DNA of 64,000 bases from Erythroxylum novogranatense (lineage: Eukaryota > Streptophyta > Magnoliopsida > Malpighiales > Erythroxylaceae): NCBI GenBank assembly GCA_029891385.1, contig CM057230.1:19853372-19917371 (forward strand), read 5' to 3'. Shown one piece after another: positions 57,720 through 64,000 of the stretch. Below the pieces are notes generated by a model. The model saw only the letters and a list, made by a program, of their open reading frames with translations, did no database searches and was not told where the DNA came from. Position 1 is the first letter of the stretch, and every line of letters begins with the position of its first letter. Made by a program: the position numbers and the translations under genes.

Positions 57720-58100
57720 ACGTTGATCATGTATCTGGCAGTTACAGAAGGGGCGATCAGCGCAGTTCTCGTTCGATCGGACAGAAACAAACAATTCCCG
57801 ATCTACTATGTTAGTAAGGTTTTGAACGGACCAGAAGCGTGGTATGCACCTATTGAGAAGCTGGCCTTATCATTGATAACCACCGCACGGAAGTTGAGGC
57901 CTTACTTCCAGAGTCACACAATTGAGGTATGGACCGATCAACCTCTCAGGCAATGCCTTCAAAAGCTTGAAACCTCTGGACGGTTAGTTAAATGGGCGGT
58001 AGAGCTGGGAGAGTTTGACATACATTACAAACCACGGACAATGATCAAAGCCCAAGTATTGGTGGATTTTGTTGCAAAAATGAGTCAACCTACCTCATAA
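57720..58100 (+). pseudogene. First RNase H of the Tat-type element
   Basis: YLAVTEGAISAVLVRSDRN, then PIYYVSKVLNGPEAWYAPIE, RPYFQSHTIEVWTDQPLRQC, and GRLVKWAVELGEFDIHYKPR. This is the degenerate Ty3-type RNase H usual in Tat elements: the first Asp is replaced (VTEGAISAV). Confidence 0.85.
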
Positions 58101-58109
58101 AATGAGCAA

Positions 58110-58412
58110 CACCCTGCTTGGAGTTTATTTGTTGACGGATCGTCCAACGTTAAGGGATGCAGAGCATGAGTGGTCTTGATCAGCCCCGACCAGGAGCAAA
58201 AGGTGGAATATGCCATCCGATTAGAATTTAGAGCATCCAATAATGAGGCAGAATATGAAGCCTTAATAGCCGGTCTTCAGTTGGTAAGAGAGATGGAAGT
58301 GAAACCTTTGAAGGTGTACATCGATATCCAAATAGTGGTCGGTCAAGTCACCGGGCAGTATGAGGCAAAAGGGGACAATATGATCAAGTATCTGGAATTG
58401 GTAAAGCAATAG
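58110..58412 (+). pseudogene. Second RNase H (archaeal-like type) of the Tat-type element
   Basis: AWSLFVDGSSNVKGC gives the first Asp, then a stop in place of Gly, then RASNNEAEYEALIAGLQLVR (Glu) and VYIDIQIVVGQVTGQYEAK (third acid; the usual form is YSDSQ). This additional domain is lineage-defining for Tat elements. Confidence 0.85.
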
Positions 58413-58429
58413 TTGAGTAATTTTGAAGA

Positions 58430-59785
58430 ATACTCAGTCAACAGGATAGATAAGATGCATAATGCTCAGGCAGAAGCACTTTCCAAGATGGCCTCCGATT
58501 AAAATGCAAGAAACAAAATTTTGGTCGAGCGGGTAAACCGGCCTAGCATTCAAAAAGCCAGTGAAGTCTTCGAAACAGATGCTGAACGGTCGAGTTGGAT
58601 GGAGCCGATCATACAGTACCTCCTCAAGGGAACACAGCCGCTAGAAGCCCTGGGAGCCAAGAAACTAAGGGTAAAGGCTCTTTGAATCGTGATTATTAAT
58701 GACATCTGTCTGGCGCTCTGATGGTGGCCGCTACTATCTTTGTGAGCGAAGAAGAGGCAGAATGAGCAATGGCCGAGGTTCATAAAGGAATGTGTAGGAA
58801 TCATTTAGGAGGTAGAATGTTGGTTCATAAACTGATCAGACAAGGGTATTATTGGCCGACAATGAAGAAAGATTGTCAAGAAAAGGTTAACCGATACGAG
58901 GCCTATCAGAGGAACAGCAACTTGTCCCACTAATCAATCGAGCAGTTAAAAATTGTGAGTCATCCCATCCCCTTTGCTCAATGGGGAATGGACATACTAG
59001 GTCCTTTTCCTCTCGGCCCTGGGCAGAGGAAGTTTTTGATAGTAGCAGTCAAATACTTCACCAAATGGGTAGAAGCAGAAGCGGTCGCCACCATCACCGA
59101 ACAAAAAATGGAAAACTTCGTACGCAAGAATATACTGAGCCTTTTTGGGATGCCTATGGTCTTAGTTACAGACAACGGTTGACAGTTTGATAATGACAAG
59201 TTCAAAGATTTCTGTCACCGACTGAAGATCAGGCTTTAATTGACCTCAGTGGCTCATCCTCAAAGCAACGGTCTTGTAGAAAACACCAACAAAAAGATAA
59301 TGAGCGCACTCAAGAAACGCTTAGATGGACATAAGACTTGGGTGGATGAGCTAGACGAAGTGTTGTGGGCCTACAAAACAACCCCAAACGGAGCCACGGG
59401 AGAAACGCCGTTTAGAATGACCTTTGGGGCAGAGGCTTTGGTTCCAGTAGAAGTGGCACTACCCAACCAGAGAGTTTCAGGTTACCAAGAAGAACGAAAT
59501 AATGAAGCTCGTGGGGTAGAATTTGTACTTCTCAGTGAAGACAGAGATAGGGAAGCCGCTCGTTCAGAAGCCATCAGACAGAAAGCAGCAAAGTTTTTCA
59601 ACAAAAGGGTGAAGCCGAGCGACATAAAGATCGGAGGTTATGTTTTAAGAAAGGCCGAGGCGGCAGGGAAACATCCTGGAAAGATCGGTCAGGCATGGGA
59701 AGGACCCTATCAAGTGGTCAAACAAGTCGGACACGGCTCTTACGTACTGCGCGATACGAACGGCAAGATTCTACCGAGGCCCTAG
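58430..59785 (+). pseudogene. Integrase of the Tat-type element
   Basis: Zinc part MAEVHKGMCRNHLGGRMLVH and GYYWPTMKKDCQEKVNRYEA; core WGMDILGPFPLGPGQRKFL (first Asp), LVTDNG then a stop then QFDNDKFKDFC (second Asp), AHPQSNGLVENTNKKIM (Glu). The last 181 codons (59240-59785) are open and end with WEGPYQVVKQVGHGSYVLRD and PRP before the stop. Stops near 58410, 58685, 58930, 59180 and 59238 break the rest. Confidence 0.88.
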
Positions 59786-59995
59786 AATTCCCAAAATCTG
59801 AAGATGATTTACCAATAGATAAGTTTTAGTTCAATTTATTTATTTCTTTATATGTAACCAATGGGTGCCTTTTTCTGGCCTTACCAATCAGGTTTTTTAA
59901 CGGCCCACACATCATCATCAATAAAGTTTCCAAACTTCTTGACAGAAAAAGTATTGTTAAGTCGGGCTAAAGGGAGAATATTCCACCAACCGACA
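59786..59995 (+). other. 3' untranslated part of the Tat-type element
   Basis: 210 bases after the integrase stop with no ORF. A purine stretch AAAGGGAGAAT near 59969-59979 could be a polypurine tract, but no LTR of this element follows it before the copia insertion. Confidence 0.5.
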
Positions 59996-61416
59996 TGTTA
60001 GTAGTGTGCCCTAGGCCAATAGATATTTGTGATTCATGTATTAACATTATGACTTGTTAATAATATATTATGAGGTATTCCTTTATATATGCATGTATTT
60101 TGTTTATGTAATGTGATTTACATTCCATGAATAGTATTAGACTTATGTCATCAAGTATGTGACTTGATAGTAAAACCATAAGCGTTATAACACTATTCTA
60201 GACTATCCCTGGTCGATCATTATTGGTGGAACAATAATGAATTAAGACTAGTATGTGTTCTGATTGATGATCACGTTTTACTGATCATGGATATGAGATA
60301 TCAAATCAGAAACATAGATATATGTTAGAGAACATATATTGGACCGACCCACATAAAGAATATTACATGATTTCATGTCATTAGTGATTCTTTATATGGT
60401 TTGACTTTATTCCTTTGACCTGAAGTCATCATGGTTCCCTACATGAGGAATTTAGTGTTTTGATATTAGACTAAGTTATTTTTAACCGAATAACAAATAG
60501 TCTTATGTTGGACACTAAATGAATCATGCGGAGGATGTGAATAGCGTAGATGGGATTTGTACCTCTCTTAAATGAGAGAGATATCATTTGGGCCTCTTGA
60601 CAAGTGTGACTGAAGAAGTGCATGGCCGTGCTCAAATGAATTGATGAAGAGTCATCAATGTCATTTGTTATAATAAGTCAACTTGGGGATCAAGAAACTA
60701 TGATTAATCAAAGGTTGACATGTACCATGCCTTGTGATTAATATTGATATCGTGTTACAAAAGGACTGAGCCTATAACCATAGTTACAGGTTAAATCGGA
60801 TTATCGATCCTCGTTTGATTTAGGTAGTCATAATGTCTTGCTAGAGGCCGTTTATGACTTATGGGCCTTGAAGTGTGATCAAGCCCATTGCCAACATCAA
60901 ATGAGCCTACAGGGTCGCACACAAAGAGTAATGTGATCTGGGTTTATTCTCTTGGGCCTAATTTATTAGGTGTTGAATAAATATATTTAGATATATTTAT
61001 TGGGTTAGATCGAATTAAGTTGTCGGGCTTTTATTATATATGATATAATGGGCCGAAACTTAATGGGGCCTAAATGGAATTAGGGTTTCTCTATAAATAG
61101 AGAAGCTTAGGTCTCATTAGGTTAAGGAAGAAGAGACAAAACCCTAGCCGCCATCCGAGAGAAAAAACGTGCGGCGTTCGGAAGAGTTTCAGGATGTGCT
61201 AGCACACAACAGCCGCAGCCTGGATCGTGCATACTCGTGTGGATACCGGTAGAGGGCATTCACGTTTGCAGTGTCTTGGAATCCGAAAAAGAAGCAACCA
61301 ATTCACGAAAATAAGGTATTTTGGCACATCCTTGGTATTTTTGATTATACTTCATATTATTGTATGGTCTTTTTCCGCAGTGTATTGTGAATACTCGGAC
61401 CGTACGCGATCCAACA
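59996..61416 (+). repeat. 5' LTR of the right-edge copia element
   Basis: 1421 bp, TGTTAGTAGTGTGCCCTAGG start and GCGATCCAACA end, directly before the primer site. TATA box TATAAATA at 61092-61099 within CTCTATAAATAGAGAAGC. Confidence 0.87.
61092..61099 (+). promoter_or_regulatory. TATA box of the right-edge copia LTR
   Basis: TATAAATA in a perfect plant-type context; transcription would start about 30 bases downstream. Confidence 0.7.
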
Positions 61417-61417
61417 G

Positions 61418-61430
61418 TGGTATCAGAGCC
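61418..61430 (+). other. Primer binding site (initiator tRNA-Met)
   Basis: TGGTATCAGAGCC, one base after the LTR end; an exact match to the usual plant site. Confidence 0.92.
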
Positions 61431-62801
61431 AGGTTCTTCTGTAAAATTGTTAATATACGTGTTTTTGATTACATGTGTTCACGATTTTGGCTTCTGTATA
61501 ATCAAAATATATACATGTTTGGATTACATGTGTTTACGGATTTGGATTCTGTAGAGATGAAAAATATGCATGTTTTGATTACATGTGCTCACGGTTTTGG
61601 TTTCGTGATACGAAAGTGTTTTTATTTCATGCATGTTGTTTTTGGATTTGTTGATTATCTTAGTAGTGATGAGAATATATGACAAGCATGAAGGGTTTGA
61701 CCGACAGGTGGTGGTGCTAGGTTTCCACCATGTAAGACATGGATCTGGAATGGGAAACCGCAGTATTCATGTTGGACAAGGATACTCCAATGACTAGCAT
61801 CTCTTCCAATCGACTAGAAGTGTTCGGTCATTGGTTGGAGAGCGGAGATGAGCGTTTCAGCGGCGTTCGTTCGAAATGACCGATATTGGTTCTAGTCGAT
61901 TAGTACAAGTCGACGGTCGACTAGCATCTCTTCCAAATGATTGAAGTGTTCCAAATGATCGGTCGGAGAGGAGATGAGTGTTTCAAATAAAACGTTTGTT
62001 CCAATGACTAAGATTGGTTCCAATGACTAACACAAGTCGACCAATCGACTATCATCTCTTCCAATGATCGGCACAAGTCGACCAATGACTATCATCTCTT
62101 CCAAATAACCGACAAGCCCAAAGAAGGAGTCGCTTCCCTACGCTGATTGTTCAGTTATGTGTCATATATTCGGGTGATGTTACATGTGTTTATTTATATT
62201 TTTGAATATTTATATTCACGTGTAAGTTACTATTCTATACTTTTAATATATATATACTCAATTATGTTGTAGTATAGGATTAGAAATAGCATAGTACAAA
62301 CACCACTTACTAATAGGATTAGTAGTCTTCATAATGTACTAAGAACCCTCTTCATAATTTCAAGTTTATATGCCTTCCATAAATCTTTACCAATGTTTAT
62401 CTCTAGCTTATCCTTATGTGGGTTTTTGCCAAAGCAAGGCATGTAGGGATCATCTAGGGAATACATTTGAATAATGGTGCTATTCATAAGTAAAGTATGG
62501 TTAAAATTGACTAAGCTATCAAAACAGTTTTGGGCTTAAGGCATAAGATTGGGTTTTTACATACATGCAGTACATAAGATGTATTTTAACATAAGCCCAT
62601 CAAGAGTTACATGTGATGTAATTGAAAAGAGTTTTCTACCTAAATAACTAAGTTTTGAGTGTTAAGCCAAAGCTTTCTTAGGACTTAGTGAAATATGGAT
62701 CTTGTTTCTCCCATTTTTCAATTGAGGGTTATTTATTTGAGTGGGAGCTAATACCTCATAATATATGAATGTTGACCCTTATTGCATAATTTTTGTAGAT
62801 T
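61431..62801 (+). other. Leader of the right-edge copia element with two repeat blocks
   Basis: 1.37 kb without supported coding sequence. It holds three ~60-bp repeats at about 61460-61620 (TTGATTACATGTG and GGATTTTGGATTCTGT-like) and an array at about 61785-62115 built from ACTAGCATCTCTTCCAA and AAGTCGACCAATCGACTA. Confidence 0.7.
61785..62115 (+). repeat. Interspersed tandem repeats in copia leader
   Basis: GACTA(G/T)CATCTCTTCCAA occurs at about 61791, 61918, 62046 and 62086. GGAGATGAG(C/T)GTTTCA and AAGATTGGTTC-like pieces recur between. Units vary from 40 to 130 bp. Confidence 0.75.
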
Positions 62802-63620
62802 ATGGCTACTCCATCCACAAACCTTTCTATGTGATCTATCTTAGAGAAAGAAAAGCTTAATGGAACAAATTTCCTAGATTGGTATAGGAACTTGAGAATT
62901 GTTCTCAAACAAGAAAGAAAGCTTTATGTCTTAGAAGAGTCCATCCCTGAGGAACCACCAGCAAATGCACCTAAGGCTCAAAAGGATGCTTACATGAAGC
63001 ATATCAATGACTCTACGGATGTGTCATGCCTTATGTTAGGCACCATGATCTCTGACCTTCAGAAGGACTTAGAGGAAATGGAAGCCTATGATATGCTTGC
63101 TCAACTGAAAACTATGTTTCAAGAGCAAGCACGCCAAGAGAGGCTTAGAACCAATAAGGCATTGAATTCATGCAAGATGACTCCTGGCACACCCGTGAGT
63201 GCTCATGTTCTCAAGATGAAGAGTTACATTCATCATCTTGAGAAATTAGGTGCACCTGTTAGTCAAGAATTGGCAACTGATCTTATTCTAGCATCTTTGA
63301 CTGATGAATATGATCAGTTCATTCTTAACTACAACATGCATAATATGGAGAAGTCCATTGACGAATTGCATGGATGCTAAAAACTGCAAGAGAACTTAAA
63401 GGAAAGGTTAAGACCACCAATGAAGTTCTTATGGTTCAAAAGGAAAAGCTTTCAAGAAGAAGGGCACAAAGAAAGGACAAAGGTAAAGTACCCAAGTCCA
63501 AGTCCAAGCCCAAACCTAAAGCTAAGACTAAGGCACCCAAGGAGGAGTTTGTTTTCATTGCAATGAACCCGGTCATTGGAAAAGGAACCGCAAACTCTAT
63601 TTGGAAGAGCTGAAAGAGAA
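62802..63620 (+). pseudogene. Gag of the right-edge copia element
   Basis: ATG at 62802 (MATPSTNLSM) followed at once by a TGA, then ILEKEKLNGTNFLDWYRNLR and a 162-codon open stretch (62892-63380): YDMLAQLKTMFQEQARQERL, LILASLTDEYDQFILNYNMH. A frameshift at about 63375 leads to ARELKGKVKTTNEVLMVQKE and a Lys-rich linker. A zinc knuckle, CFHCNEPGHWKRN, is at about 63552-63590; its last Cys is Arg. Not functional as it stands. Confidence 0.85.
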
Positions 63621-63659
63621 GAAGAATAGTCGACTACTTCTTCAGGTATGTTTGTTATA

Positions 63660-64000
63660 GAAATCAATTTTACTCCTTCGCATCTTGGGTATTAGATACC
63701 AAGCTGCAACTCACATTTGTACTAATGTGCGAGTCTAAGAAGGAGTAGAAGATTGATGTCCGTGAGATCGACTCTGGCGTGGGAAATGGAGCAAGAGTTA
63801 TTGCTTTATCCGTGGGGACTTATGATCTTATTTTGCCTCTCGGGCTCATTTTGGAACTCAAGAATTGTTATTATGTACCTACTATGAGTAGGAACATTAT
63901 TTCTTTGCTTGTTTAAAGAATGATGGATTTAAATTTTCTATTGAGAATAGAAGTATTTCCATTTATAAGAATGACATTTTATATGGCATTAGCATCAATT
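63660..64000 (+). pseudogene. Protease and pre-integrase remnant of the right-edge copia element
   Basis: A protease-like LDT is followed by AATHICT in another frame (63690-63720). Then GVGNGARVIALSVGTYDLIL and ILELKNCYYVPTMSRNIISL at 63778-63910, the pre-integrase part. The active-site region is frameshifted. The sequence runs off the window edge. Confidence 0.78.

Larger units (their letters stand above)
53943..59995 (+). mobile_element. Tat/Retand-type Ty3/gypsy element, 3' end interrupted
   Basis: Plus strand: LTR, primer site, gag, protease, RT, RNase H, a second RNase H domain, integrase. The second RNase H between the first and integrase is the mark of the Tat lineage. Many in-frame stops (for example near 54993, 55170, 57231, 57447, 57699, 58167, 59180) show decay, yet long frames remain. 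A copia LTR begins at 59996, so the 3' LTR lies beyond the right edge or is lost. The left end cuts a TCP11-like exon. Confidence 0.88.
59996..64000 (+). mobile_element. Ty1/copia retrotransposon, 5' part only
   Basis: Plus strand: LTR 59996-61416, tRNA-Met primer site, a 1.4 kb leader with repeats, gag from 62802, then protease and pre-integrase remnants up to the edge. RT, RNase H and the 3' LTR are outside. Gag LNGTNFLDWYRNLRIVLKQE and the pre-integrase motif NCYYVPTMSRNIISL belong to a very common plant copia group (Tork/TAR-like); the exact lineage is uncertain. Confidence 0.88.

Noticed and set aside
61227..61682. 151-codon ORF across the copia LTR end
   Set aside because: It crosses the LTR border, the primer site and leader repeats; true gag begins at 62802.

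Overview
The window is nuclear DNA of a flowering plant, probably a eudicot; I do not name a species. There is no bacterial gene organisation, rRNA, true tRNA gene or CRISPR array. Almost everything is LTR retrotransposon sequence in several nesting levels. The only host gene I recognise is a broken, partly duplicated TCP11-like (T-complex protein 11) gene on the minus strand.

Layout, left to right. Bases 1-11817 are a minus-strand Athila-type Ty3/gypsy element (A). Its 5' LTR (10277-11817) is also the 3' LTR of a second Athila element (B), so the two share one LTR in tandem. A contains a foreign Athila-like solo LTR (3475-6003), and B contains a 1.2 kb solo LTR in gag (19382-20555). The 5' LTR of B is split by a 23.3 kb insertion (21559-44843). 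That insertion is a plus-strand SIRE/Maximus-like Ty1/copia element whose own 3' LTR is split by a 13.4 kb non-autonomous element (31196-44556). The 13.4 kb element has two LTRs of about 6.3 kb around an internal region of only about 0.73 kb. Inside each giant LTR a 1.2 kb segment is repeated around a pair of about 190-bp units with tRNA-like A and B boxes.

At 46362 the LTR of B ends inside an exon of the TCP11-like gene. Exon remnants follow to about 48400, with a second partly duplicated copy at about 52670-53942. Between the copies lies a compact 1.97 kb LTR element (48632-50602) with a perfect 5-bp target duplication. It carries a roughly 430-codon coding region, split by one frameshift, that I cannot match to gag or pol. 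From 53943 a plus-strand Tat/Retand-type Ty3 element with two RNase H domains runs to 59995. There another Ty1/copia element (59996 to the right edge) interrupts it.

None of the recognisable polyproteins is intact. Element A has lost catalytic aspartates in both reverse transcriptase and integrase. Where two LTR copies can be compared, differences look concentrated in C/G-containing tracts and are often small indels, while A/T-rich stretches look nearly identical. Some frameshifts may therefore be consensus errors at methylated cytosines. Order of events: TCP11 gene, then Athila B/A, then SIRE-like copia, then giant-LTR element; separately TCP11 copy B, then Tat element, then copia.
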